Shown here piece after piece: positions 27,287 through 35,376 of a stretch of 64,000 bases of DNA (position 1 is its first letter; each line of letters starts with the position of its first letter). The translations under genes and the position numbers were made by a program. The notes below the pieces were generated by a model. The model made no database searches and was not told the DNA's origin. It worked only from the letters and a program-made list of their open reading frames with translations. Origin of the DNA: an uncultured Pseudomonadota bacterium (GTDB lineage: Bacteria; Pseudomonadota; Gammaproteobacteria; Steroidobacterales; Woeseiaceae); contig CAJXJW010000003.1 in the NCBI GenBank assembly GCA_913055625.1, forward strand, positions 124,001-188,000, written 5' to 3'.

Positions 27287-27982
27287 ATGTGCTTGCCGTT
27301 GCTGCTCGATACCACCGTAGACATCGCGACACCGGAGGGCGTGGAACTGCGACTGCCCGTCGCCGGGCTCGCGCCGCGATCGCTGGCCTGGCTGATCGAC
27401 GCGCTGATCAAGTCCGTCGGCCTCACAGCCGCTTCCGTCGCGATCCAGTTCGCCGGCGAGTTCGGCGTCGGCCTGTTGTTGATCAGCATGTTCGCAATGC
27501 TCTGGTTCTACAACGTCTTGTTCGAGGTCTTCAACGGCGGCGCGACGCCCGGCAAGCGCGCCGTGGGGCTCCGGGTCACGAACGCGAACGGCACGCCGGT
27601 CGGCTGGACCGGCTCCCTGATCCGGAACCTCATCCGCTTCGTCGACGTGTTGCCGGGCTGCTACGCATTCGGTTGCCTCGCCGTGCTGTTCAGCCGCCGC
27701 TACCAGCGCCTCGGCGACATGGCCGCGGGGACGATCGTCGTGTTCGACCCGAAGGCGACGTTCCAGCGCGCCGCGCGCACGGCGGAACCGATCCCCGTAC
27801 GCATACCGCTCTCGCTCGAGGAGCAGCAGGCGATCGTCAGTTACGGTGAACGCGCCGTCGGCCTCAACGAACAGCGGGCCGAGGAACTCGCCGCGATCCT
27901 CAGGCCGGTATTCCCGGACGTGACGCGCGACCGGCTGCGCGGCTACGCGGCGTGGCTATCGGGCGGGGAACGCCGCGCGTGA
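27287..27982 (+). CDS. RDD-family membrane protein
   Basis: A 231-residue membrane protein with the RDD signature: RSLAWLIDALIKS in helix 1 and PGKRAVGLRVTNANG before helix 3, then YQRLGDMAAGTIVVFD. Helices are near residues 30-50, 60-80 and 115-135; the C-terminal third is soluble. RDD proteins have been proposed as small-solute or Na+/H+ exchangers, but most are uncharacterised. It starts the MoxR operon: its TGA overlaps the GTG of the next gene. Confidence 0.85.
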   Translation: MCLPLLLDTTVDIATPEGVELRLPVAGLAPRSLAWLIDALIKSVGLTAASVAIQFAGEFGVGLLLISMFAMLWFYNVLFEVFNGGATPGKRAVGLRVTNANGTPVGWTGSLIRNLIRFVDVLPGCYAFGCLAVLFSRRYQRLGDMAAGTIVVFDPKATFQRAARTAEPIPVRIPLSLEEQQAIVSYGERAVGLNEQRAEELAAILRPVFPDVTRDRLRGYAAWLSGGERRA

Positions 27983-28968
27983 AACAGGACGCCTTCGAAG
28001 CACGGCACCGAGCGACCTGGAGCCGATTCGAAACCTGGCTGCGCATCCTGCAGAACCGCGACAATGCGACGCCCGGCGAGAAGGCCGATGCCGCGAACCT
28101 GGGCGTCGACTACCCGCGCGTGTACCGGGAGGTCTGCCACCACCTCGCGCTGGCACGCGCACGGCGCTACAGCGCCGGGTTGCAGCAGCGTCTGAACCAG
28201 CTGGCCCTCGATGGCCACCAGTACCTCTACCGCGAAAGACTGCCGGTGTGGACGGCGATCGGGCGCGTCTTCATCGCGGGCTTCCCGGCGGCATTCCGGC
28301 GCCGCTGGCGTCCGATGCTCGCGTCCGCCGTGCTGTTCGTGGTGCCCGCCGTCGCGATGGCCATCGCGATCCAGGTGCGGCCGGAACTGGTGTTCTCGCT
28401 GATCGAACCGCACCAGGTATCGTCAATGGAAAGCATGTACGACCCGGACCGCGACGTGCTCGGGCGCGAGCGCGATTCCGCGTCCGACTTCCAGATGTTC
28501 GGCTTCTACATCTACAACAACATCACGATCGGCTTCCAGACCTACGCCGGCGGCCTGCTGTTCGGCGTCGGCAGCGTCTTCTACCTCGTCTTCAACGGCC
28601 TGTTCATCGGCGCGGTCGCGAGTCACCTGACCGCCATCGGCTACGTCGAGACGTTCTGGACCTTCGTGGCTGGCCACAGCTCGCTGGAACTCACGGCGAT
28701 CGTCATCTTCGGCGGCGTCGGCCTCGCGCTCGGCGTCAGCGCCGTCGCGCCGGGGCGCAAACGTCGCTGGCACGCGATCCGTGACGAGGCCGTCGCGAGC
28801 CTGCCGCTCGTGTACGGCGCGACAGCGATGCTGGTCGGCGCGGCGTTCGTGGAGGCGTACTGGTCGTCGACCACCTGGCCGCCGCCCTGGATCAAGTACA
28901 GCGTAGGCATCGGCGGCTGGTCGCTGCTGGCACTGTATTTCGCCGTGTTCGGTCGCCATGAATCTTGA
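27979..28968 (+). CDS. Stage II sporulation protein M-like (DUF95) membrane protein
   Basis: A 329-residue protein with a soluble helical N-terminus (RFETWLRILQN, YREVCHHLALARAR) and five or so transmembrane helices after residue 110, including YNNITIGFQTYAGGLLFGVGS and FVAGHSSLELTAIVI, the conserved stretches of the SpoIIM family. In Bacillus SpoIIM belongs to the engulfment complex; in proteobacteria the function is unknown and the gene is usually linked to MoxR and DUF58 genes, as here. Start is GTG 27979, coupled to the RDD gene. Confidence 0.88.
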   Translation: MKQDAFEARHRATWSRFETWLRILQNRDNATPGEKADAANLGVDYPRVYREVCHHLALARARRYSAGLQQRLNQLALDGHQYLYRERLPVWTAIGRVFIAGFPAAFRRRWRPMLASAVLFVVPAVAMAIAIQVRPELVFSLIEPHQVSSMESMYDPDRDVLGRERDSASDFQMFGFYIYNNITIGFQTYAGGLLFGVGSVFYLVFNGLFIGAVASHLTAIGYVETFWTFVAGHSSLELTAIVIFGGVGLALGVSAVAPGRKRRWHAIRDEAVASLPLVYGATAMLVGAAFVEAYWSSTTWPPPWIKYSVGIGGWSLLALYFAVFGRHES

Positions 28969-30481
28969 CGAAGTCACTGTCGAGCTGCGGCCGCGCAGCG
29001 ACTGGGAGGGCGCGGAACTCGGCGTACGCATGATCCGCCGCGACGCCGCCGCGATCTACTCGGCCTGGTTTGCCGTGACGCTGCCGCTGCTGCTCGTCCC
29101 GTTGCTGATGATCTGGTTCCAATGGTTGCCGGCGCTCGCGCTGATCGTCTACTGGTGGCTGGAGCCGATTGCCGACGGGCCGATCCTGCGCATCATCGCG
29201 CGCCGCTTGTTCGGGGAAACCGCCGACTGGCGAGCCGCCGTGCGCGCCGCGCCCTCGATCGCCTGGGCCAATCGCCTGTTCCTGCTGACGCCGTACCGGT
29301 TTCACTTCGCACGCTCCATCGCGATGCCGGTCACGCAGTTGGAAGGGCAGCACGGCGCCGCCCGCAGGGCGCGTTCGAAGACGCTGAACCAACGGCTGAT
29401 GAATCACGGTACCGGGCTCACGATCGCCTACCAGCACCTCGTGTGGGCGCTGTACCTCGGCGCCCTGGTGCTGAGTTTCGCGCTGATACCGGCCCCGTTC
29501 CTCGAAGGCGACGGCCTGGAGGCCGTCGCCGATTTCTGGATCGACGACGACCGGTACGCGCAGCTCGCGAACCTGCTTTTCGTCTATGCCGCGCAGACAG
29601 CGCTCGAACCGTGGTTCGTCGGCGCCGGCTTCGGGCTGTACGTCAATTGCCGGACGCAGCTCGAGGCCTGGGACATCGAAGTCGCGTTTCGCCGCATGGT
29701 CCTGCGCCGCGCAGCAACGTCGGTCGCGGCCGGCGCATTGCTGCTCGTGGTCCTGTTTGCACCTTTCGATCCTGCCGTGGCGCAGGACGAACCGCCGGCG
29801 GATGCCGGCCACTACGAGAGCGACCCCGGCTTTTCCGGCTTCTACGCGGCGTCGGACATCGATCCCGCGGTGGAACGCGTGTTCGCGAGCGAAGCGCTCG
29901 GCGACACCGAGGAAGTGACGACCTGGCAGACGATCCAGCCGGACGAGGCGGACGAGGACAGCCGGTCCCGATTCGCCGGGGCTCTCGCCGCTATCAGCCG
30001 GTTCTTCGGTTTCATTGTCGAAATCAGCCTGTGGCTGCTGCTCGCCGGCCTGGCCCTGTTGCTCGTCCTCACGTCGCAACGCTGGCTACCGCTGTTGCGG
30101 CCACCGGCGGCCGGAAAATCCGAACGGCCCCGCGTGCAACTCGCGGTCGGCAGCGTCACGCCGGACTCCCTGCCGGACGACCTGCCGGGCACCGTGCAGC
30201 GCCTGTGGGCCGACGGCGACAAACGGGCGGCCCTGAGCCTGCTCTACCGCGGCACCGTGTACGCGGCCGTCGAAGGCTACGGCGTGCGCCTGCCGGACAG
30301 CGCCACCGAGGGCGCGTGCGTGGACGCGGTCACACGACAGACGAACGACCGCCAATCGGACTTCTTCCGGCGCACCGTCGCGGCGTGGTCCGCGCTCGCC
30401 TACGGTGCCATCGACCCTGGCGACCGCGTCGTGCAGACACTGTGCGACGAGTGGCCGACGCACTACGGGCGCCCCGCGTGA
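28958..30481 (+). CDS. DUF4129-domain membrane protein
   Basis: A 507-residue membrane protein with about five N-terminal helices, a long extracytoplasmic acidic segment (residues ~275-335), a helix (ISLWLLLAGLALLLVL) and a C-terminal DUF4129 domain: ALSLLYRGTVYAAVEGYGVRLPDSATEGACV and FFRRTVAAWSALAYG. DUF4129 regions are found next to transglutaminase and DUF58 genes. It overlaps the preceding gene by 11 nt and the next by 4 nt. The biochemical role is unknown; cell-envelope stress handling is the usual suggestion for the operon. Confidence 0.85.
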   Translation: MNLDEVTVELRPRSDWEGAELGVRMIRRDAAAIYSAWFAVTLPLLLVPLLMIWFQWLPALALIVYWWLEPIADGPILRIIARRLFGETADWRAAVRAAPSIAWANRLFLLTPYRFHFARSIAMPVTQLEGQHGAARRARSKTLNQRLMNHGTGLTIAYQHLVWALYLGALVLSFALIPAPFLEGDGLEAVADFWIDDDRYAQLANLLFVYAAQTALEPWFVGAGFGLYVNCRTQLEAWDIEVAFRRMVLRRAATSVAAGALLLVVLFAPFDPAVAQDEPPADAGHYESDPGFSGFYAASDIDPAVERVFASEALGDTEEVTTWQTIQPDEADEDSRSRFAGALAAISRFFGFIVEISLWLLLAGLALLLVLTSQRWLPLLRPPAAGKSERPRVQLAVGSVTPDSLPDDLPGTVQRLWADGDKRAALSLLYRGTVYAAVEGYGVRLPDSATEGACVDAVTRQTNDRQSDFFRRTVAAWSALAYGAIDPGDRVVQTLCDEWPTHYGRPA

Positions 30482-31611
30482 GGCCGTTGACCGTGTCCCT
30501 GCTCGCGGTGCTGGGCGCGATGCTGATCGCGAGCTGGTTCTTCGCAACGCACGACCGCGTCACCGAGACCCGGTACGTCGGTTTCCACGGCGAAGCCCGC
30601 TACAACCCTTTTCTCGCCGCGGAAATGCTGCTCGACGATCTCGGGATCGAGGCCGATTCCATCGCCGGGCTCTCGCCGGACCGCTGGATGCCCGACAACG
30701 TCGACACCGTCGTGACCCGCCTGCACCCGAGCATCTCGGTGGGTGCCCAGGCCGAGGCGCTTCGCCAGTGGGTCAGCGAAGGCGGCCACCTGGTCCTGCT
30801 ACCGCCGGAGTCGCCGGTCGAGGCCGACGATGTGCTGCTCTCCGGCTTCGGGCTGACGCTCCGGGAAGCCGAGACGGCGGACGGCGACGACGCGGCCGAT
30901 GCGGAGCGGCCGGGCGAGGCCGACGAAGACTATGCCTACAGCATCGACCTGGACAACACCGACTGGCGCATCGAGCCGATCGGCCAGCAGGCGCTGTCGG
31001 CAACGCTGTCCGACAGCAGCGGCTACGTCGCCGTGCGCCGCAACTGGGACGACGGCTACGTGACGGTGCTGGCCGCCGACCACTACTTCGACAATGACCA
31101 TCTCGAGGATTCGGACCACGCGCGCCTCCTGCTCGACACCGTCGCGGGCTACATCGAGCCGGGCAAGGTCTGGTTCGTGTACGGCGCCGCGTTCCCGTCG
31201 CTCGGCAGCGTGCTGCTCGAGTACCTTCCCTACCTGCTCGCCTGCTTTGCGGTCGCGCTGGCCTTCTGGATCTGGGCGATCGTCCCGGCGTTCGGGCCGC
31301 CGATCCGCACCGCGGCCGCCGATCGCCGATCGCTCATCGAACACGTCCGGGCCGCCGGCCGCTTCGCCTGGCACCACGACGGCATCGACGGCCTCGGCCG
31401 GGCCGCCGTCGCCACTACACTGCACCGGGCCGAGGCGCGGCACCCCGGCATCAGCCGGCTGCCGGCCACGCGCCAGGCGCAGCGGCTTGCGCACATCACC
31501 GGCTTGCCCGAACAACGGATACTCGACGCGCTGGTCAGCCCCGGCACGCCGCAGCACCGCGAATTCATCGACAACCTGCGAACACTGCACACGATAAGGG
31601 AAATGCTATGA
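30478..31611 (+). CDS. DUF4350-domain membrane protein
   Basis: A 377-residue protein with an N-terminal anchor helix (VSLLAVLGAMLIASWFF), a periplasmic domain with NPFLAAEMLLDDLGIEA and LRQWVSEGGHLVLLPPE (a ThuA-like fold), a second helix (YLLACFAVALAFWIWAIVP) and a cytoplasmic C-terminus that may contact MoxR. Start is GTG 30478. DUF4350 proteins are consistent members of MoxR/DUF58 operons and have no assigned activity. Confidence 0.85.
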   Translation: MRPLTVSLLAVLGAMLIASWFFATHDRVTETRYVGFHGEARYNPFLAAEMLLDDLGIEADSIAGLSPDRWMPDNVDTVVTRLHPSISVGAQAEALRQWVSEGGHLVLLPPESPVEADDVLLSGFGLTLREAETADGDDAADAERPGEADEDYAYSIDLDNTDWRIEPIGQQALSATLSDSSGYVAVRRNWDDGYVTVLAADHYFDNDHLEDSDHARLLLDTVAGYIEPGKVWFVYGAAFPSLGSVLLEYLPYLLACFAVALAFWIWAIVPAFGPPIRTAAADRRSLIEHVRAAGRFAWHHDGIDGLGRAAVATTLHRAEARHPGISRLPATRQAQRLAHITGLPEQRILDALVSPGTPQHREFIDNLRTLHTIREML

Positions 31612-32582
31612 CGGAACCCGGCCAGGCATCCGCCGAACTGCAACAGAGAATCGCGAGTCTGCGCGCCGAGATCGGCCGCGCCTTCATCGGCCAGTCGCGT
31701 GTCATCGACGGCATCGTCATTGCGCTGCTCGCCGGCGGGCACGTCCTCCTGGAGGGCGTCCCCGGACTCGGCAAGACGCTGCTCGTGAAGGCGATGTCGC
31801 GGGCGATCGGCGGCGACTTCGCCCGCATCCAGTTCACACCGGACCTGATGCCGAGCGACGTCAGCGGCCACGCGGTCTACGAGCCGAAGACCGAGACCTT
31901 CCGGATCCGGCGCGGACCGGTGTTCACAAACCTGCTGCTCGCCGACGAGATCAACCGGGCGCCGGCAAAGACGCAGGCCGCACTTCTCGAGGTCATGCAG
32001 GAAAACCAGGTCACGATCGAGGGCCGGGCCCACGCACTCAAGCCGCCGTTCATGGCCGTCGCGACGCAGAACCCGGTCGAGCACGAAGGCACCTATCCGC
32101 TGCCCGAGGCTCAACTCGATCGCTTCCTGCTCAAGGTACTGATCGACTACCCGGACGCAGAGGACGAGATGCGCATCGTCGCCGCGGCAACGGGCGATCG
32201 CGTCGGCGATGCACTTTACGTCGACGGCGTGAACACCGTCATGACGCTGGACGACGTGATCGAGGCACAGAAGATCGTTGCCGGGGTGCGCGTCGATCCG
32301 AGCGTCCTGGACTACGTCATCCGGATCACGCGTGAAACCCGCGACTCCTCCGGCATTCGCATGGGAGCCGGGCCGCGCGGGTCGATCTCCATCGTCCGCG
32401 CCGCGCGCGCCAGCGCGGTGCTGGAAGGCCGCAATTTCGTCACGCCGGACGACGTTCGCAACGTGGCCATCGAAGCGCTGCGGCACCGGATCGCGCTCGC
32501 GCCCGAGCTCGAGATCGAGTCCTACCACCCGGACGACATCCTGAAAGACATTCTCGGCAACGTGCCCGCGCCGCGGCAGTGA
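31608..32582 (+). CDS. MoxR-family AAA+ ATPase
   Basis: A 324-residue AAA+ protein: Walker A GVPGLGKT, FTPDLMPSDVSG, Walker B LLADEINRAPAKTQAALLEVMQE, sensor TQNPVEHEGTYPLPEAQLDRF. MoxR ATPases act as chaperones that insert cofactors or remodel partners with VWA/DUF58 proteins. The start codon overlaps the DUF4350 stop (ATGA) and its own stop overlaps the DUF58 start (GTGA). Confidence 0.95.
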   Translation: MTEPGQASAELQQRIASLRAEIGRAFIGQSRVIDGIVIALLAGGHVLLEGVPGLGKTLLVKAMSRAIGGDFARIQFTPDLMPSDVSGHAVYEPKTETFRIRRGPVFTNLLLADEINRAPAKTQAALLEVMQENQVTIEGRAHALKPPFMAVATQNPVEHEGTYPLPEAQLDRFLLKVLIDYPDAEDEMRIVAAATGDRVGDALYVDGVNTVMTLDDVIEAQKIVAGVRVDPSVLDYVIRITRETRDSSGIRMGAGPRGSISIVRAARASAVLEGRNFVTPDDVRNVAIEALRHRIALAPELEIESYHPDDILKDILGNVPAPRQ

Positions 32583-33886
32583 TACCCCGCGGCCGCCTCA
32601 TTTTCCTCATCGTCGTGCTCGGGATCGCGAGCACGGGCACGCTGTTCTTCCCCGGGATAACCCGCTACTGGCTGACAGCCGCCGGCGTCGCAGCGCTTGT
32701 CGTCGCCATCGATGCACTGCTCGGCTGGCGCGTCCCGGTTCCCGCCGTCGTCCGCAGCGTCCCGCGGTCGATGTCGCAGATGAACTGGGTCGACGTCGGT
32801 CTCCAGGTGCGGAACGATAGCGCCGGCCGGGCGCTGACGCTCAGCGTCTTTGATCATCACCCCGACGGGTTCGACGTTCGCGACCTGCCGTTGACGGTCT
32901 CGGTCGGCCCCCGCCGCTACGTCGACCTGGCGTACCACGCGCGGCCGCAGCGCCGGGGCGAGGCGCACTTCCCGGCGTGCGACCTGCGCATCGTGTCGCC
33001 GCTCGGGCTGTGGTCGCGCCGTCACCGGCTCGCGCTGCCCTCCGATGTTCGCGTCTACCCGAACTACTCGACGATTTCGAAGCTGCTTGCGTACGAAGTC
33101 GACAACCGACTTTCGCTGACCGGCATCCGCCTCAGCCGGCGCCGCGGCGAGGGCATCGAGTTTCACCAACTCCGCGACTATCGCGACGGCGACAGCCTGC
33201 GCGCGATCGACTGGAAGGCCACGTCGCGGACGAGCCGACTCATCGCACGCGAGTACCAGGACGAACGCGACCAGCAGGTCGTGTTCATGCTCGACGCCGG
33301 CCGGCGCATGCTCGCGAAGGACGCGGAGCTCAGCCACTTCGACCACACGCTGAATGCGATGCTGCTGATGTGCTTCGTGGCGCTGCGCCAGGGCGATGCC
33401 ACCGGCGCAATGACGGTCGGCGCAGAGCGCACCTGGCTGCCGCCGCGCAAAGGCGCGGCGACGCTGAACGGCCTGCTGAACCACGTTTACCGGGTCGAGC
33501 CGCAGCCCGTCGAGATCGACTACCTGTCAGCGGCGACGGAACTCGCCGTCAAGCAGCGTCGCCGCTCGCTGATCGTAATGCTGACGAACGTGCGCGAAGA
33601 GGATACGTCGGACCTGCTCGCGGCCACGAACCTGCTGCGGCGGCGCCACGTGGTGATCGTCGCAAGCCTGCGCGAACGCGCACTCGACGACGCCGTCGAT
33701 TTGCCGGTCGCCGTCTTCGACGATGCGGTACTCCAGGCCGCGACCTGCCAGTACCTCGAAGCGCGCCGCGAGTCGCACCGGCTGCTGCGCGCGAACGGCG
33801 TGTTCGTCGAAGACTGTCTGAGCACGGAACTGCCCCGGGCCATCACGAACCGCTACCTCGCGATCAAGCGCGCCGGGCTGCTCTAG
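32579..33886 (+). CDS. DUF58-domain protein (VWA-like MoxR partner)
   Basis: A 435-residue protein with two N-terminal transmembrane helices, a beta-rich region and the DUF58 signature EGIEFHQLRDYRDGDSLRAIDWKATSRTS followed by QQVVFMLDAGRRM, which holds a MIDAS-like D-x-x-R pattern. It is the standard partner of MoxR. Start GTG 32579. It ends the operon, 7 nt from a converging RDD gene. Confidence 0.92.
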   Translation: MIPRGRLIFLIVVLGIASTGTLFFPGITRYWLTAAGVAALVVAIDALLGWRVPVPAVVRSVPRSMSQMNWVDVGLQVRNDSAGRALTLSVFDHHPDGFDVRDLPLTVSVGPRRYVDLAYHARPQRRGEAHFPACDLRIVSPLGLWSRRHRLALPSDVRVYPNYSTISKLLAYEVDNRLSLTGIRLSRRRGEGIEFHQLRDYRDGDSLRAIDWKATSRTSRLIAREYQDERDQQVVFMLDAGRRMLAKDAELSHFDHTLNAMLLMCFVALRQGDATGAMTVGAERTWLPPRKGAATLNGLLNHVYRVEPQPVEIDYLSAATELAVKQRRRSLIVMLTNVREEDTSDLLAATNLLRRRHVVIVASLRERALDDAVDLPVAVFDDAVLQAATCQYLEARRESHRLLRANGVFVEDCLSTELPRAITNRYLAIKRAGLL

Positions 33887-33893
33887 GCCGGAT

Positions 33894-34394
33894 TCACGCG
33901 CGGATGACCTTCGTTCCCGCGATCAGGTCGTGCACGCAGCGCCGGTCCTCGCGAAAGATGAACAGCACATCGATGACGGCCAGGATGCTGCCGACCCCCG
34001 GTATCAAGCTCGCGACCCAGATTGGCACATAGCGCAGGCCGATCAGCGGGCCGAACCGCAGTATCTTGCCGTCCTCGACGGAGACGATCCGGGTCTTGAC
34101 GAGCATTTTGCCGATCGTCTGGCCCCGCGTTGCCAGCAGGTAGCCGTGGAAAACGAAGAACATGATGAACCCGGGCACGGTCGTGAGGACGTAATCGATT
34201 GGCTCCAGCGAATCGGTGGCGGCACGCTCGACATAGTCCGTGAAGAACATGAGCGGCCAGATGATCACCAGCATCAACAACGTATCGATGATCGCACCGC
34301 CGAGCCGCGCCCCGCGACCCGCCAGCTCGTTCTCGGCCCCCGAGCTGACTTCGACGTCGGCTTCCGGCGGCGCGTAGAGGTTGTCGTCACTCAT
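33894..34394 (-). CDS. Second RDD-family membrane protein
   Basis: A 166-residue protein with a soluble N-terminus (DNLYAPPEADVE), then RDD features GRGARLGGAIIDTLLMLVIIWPL and GQTIGKMLVKTRIVSVEDG with GLRYVPIWVASLIPGVGSI and DRRCVHDLIAGTKVI. This shape (APPEA... followed by RDD) is common in proteobacterial RDD proteins. ATG 34394 has GGCAGGGA upstream. It converges on the MoxR operon and is not part of it. The 108 nt up to the next gene hold nothing I can recognise. Confidence 0.85.
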   Translation of the reverse strand: MSDDNLYAPPEADVEVSSGAENELAGRGARLGGAIIDTLLMLVIIWPLMFFTDYVERAATDSLEPIDYVLTTVPGFIMFFVFHGYLLATRGQTIGKMLVKTRIVSVEDGKILRFGPLIGLRYVPIWVASLIPGVGSILAVIDVLFIFREDRRCVHDLIAGTKVIRA

Positions 34395-34502
34395 TCCCTG
34401 CCCTCCCACATCGTTGTTTTCAGGGTGCCGTCGCGGCGCGTCACGCAGCGTGCGGCAACAGTGTGCAGGACGAACCGAACGGGAGCAACGGCGGCCGCGC
34501 CG

Positions 34503-35210
34503 TCAGGTCGCAGTGGTCGACGCGCCGGAGTGATGGTCGTGCGGCGTGTCGGACGGATGCAGGAACGGCAATGCCAGCGCGGCCAGGCCGGCGAGGAGCA
34601 GCAGCGCCCCGCTCAGCCGTCGCAGCCCGGGCCGCCGGGGCAGGCGGCCCGCCAGCGTTCCGGTCACCAGCAACGCCGGCAGTGTGCCGGCCCAGAATGC
34701 GGCCATGACGGCGGCGCCGCCCGCCGCGGTCCCGGTTGCCGCGGCCATTGCCACGGCACTGTAGACCAGGCCGCAGGGCAGCGCGCCCCAGACGAAGCCG
34801 GCGGCCAGTGCGCGCGGCAGCGTAGTGGCGGGCAGGACGCGACGCGCGAGCGGCGACAGCCGCCGCCACAGGCCGGCGCCGGCCTGTTCGAGAAAACGCA
34901 GGCTTGCCACGTCGAACAGCAGGTTGACTGCCAGCGCGATGACGAGCACCGCCGCCAGAACGCGCAGCACGAGCAGGCCCTCGCCGATACCCGGCAGCCG
35001 GGTCAGGACCGTGCCGATGGCACCGCCGATCACTCCCAGCAGCACGTAGAAACCCAGTCGGCCGGTGTTGTACGCCAGGCGTTGCGGCCAGGCGCCGCCG
35101 CCCGGTCGTTCCAGCAACGCGACGACGGCGCCGCACATGCCGACGCAATGCCCGCTGCCGACGAAGCCGGCGGCCAGCGCCGCCGGCAGCAGCAACTCAA
35201 TCACGGTCAT
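34503..35210 (-). CDS. Sulfite exporter TauE/SafE (UreH-like domain) membrane protein
   Basis: A 235-residue protein with six or so helices. The start has the family FVGSGHCVGMCGAVVALL (CxxC with His), repeated in the second half as FVWGALPCGLVYSAV. The tail is His-rich (HPSDTPHDHHSG). Genes of this family close many proteobacterial cbb3 assembly clusters and are thought to move copper or sulfur species for CcoI/CcoS. Here it overlaps ccoS by 14 nt. It is not obviously connected with the urease operon despite the UreH-like domain name. Confidence 0.85.
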   Translation of the reverse strand: MTVIELLLPAALAAGFVGSGHCVGMCGAVVALLERPGGGAWPQRLAYNTGRLGFYVLLGVIGGAIGTVLTRLPGIGEGLLVLRVLAAVLVIALAVNLLFDVASLRFLEQAGAGLWRRLSPLARRVLPATTLPRALAAGFVWGALPCGLVYSAVAMAAATGTAAGGAAVMAAFWAGTLPALLVTGTLAGRLPRRPGLRRLSGALLLLAGLAALALPFLHPSDTPHDHHSGASTTAT

Positions 35211-35376
35211 CGGACCCGGGAAGCGGCGGCGGCGCGCGATCGTCGTCCATGACGACGCGCCATGCCGGGGACTCGAGATCGTCGAACTGGCCGGAGCGGG
35301 TCGCCCAGAAGAACGCCGCCACGGCGAGCGCCAGGAGCAGCAAGCCGAGCGGGATCAGCAGGTACAGGATCGTCAC
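35197..35376 (-). CDS. ccoS: cbb3 oxidase maturation protein CcoS
   Basis: A 59-residue single-helix protein (TILYLLIPLGLLLLALAVAAFFWA) followed by the diagnostic SGQFDDLESPAWRVVMDDD. CcoS is needed for haem and copper insertion into the oxidase. It starts at GTG 35376, overlapping ccoI by 4 nt. Confidence 0.93.
   Translation of the reverse strand: MTILYLLIPLGLLLLALAVAAFFWATRSGQFDDLESPAWRVVMDDDRAPPPLPGSDDRD

Noticed and set aside
34503..35210. The UreH-like domain protein as part of the urease system
   Set aside because: It is overlapped by ccoS and sits 24 kb from the urease operon; in this context the family belongs to cbb3 assembly.
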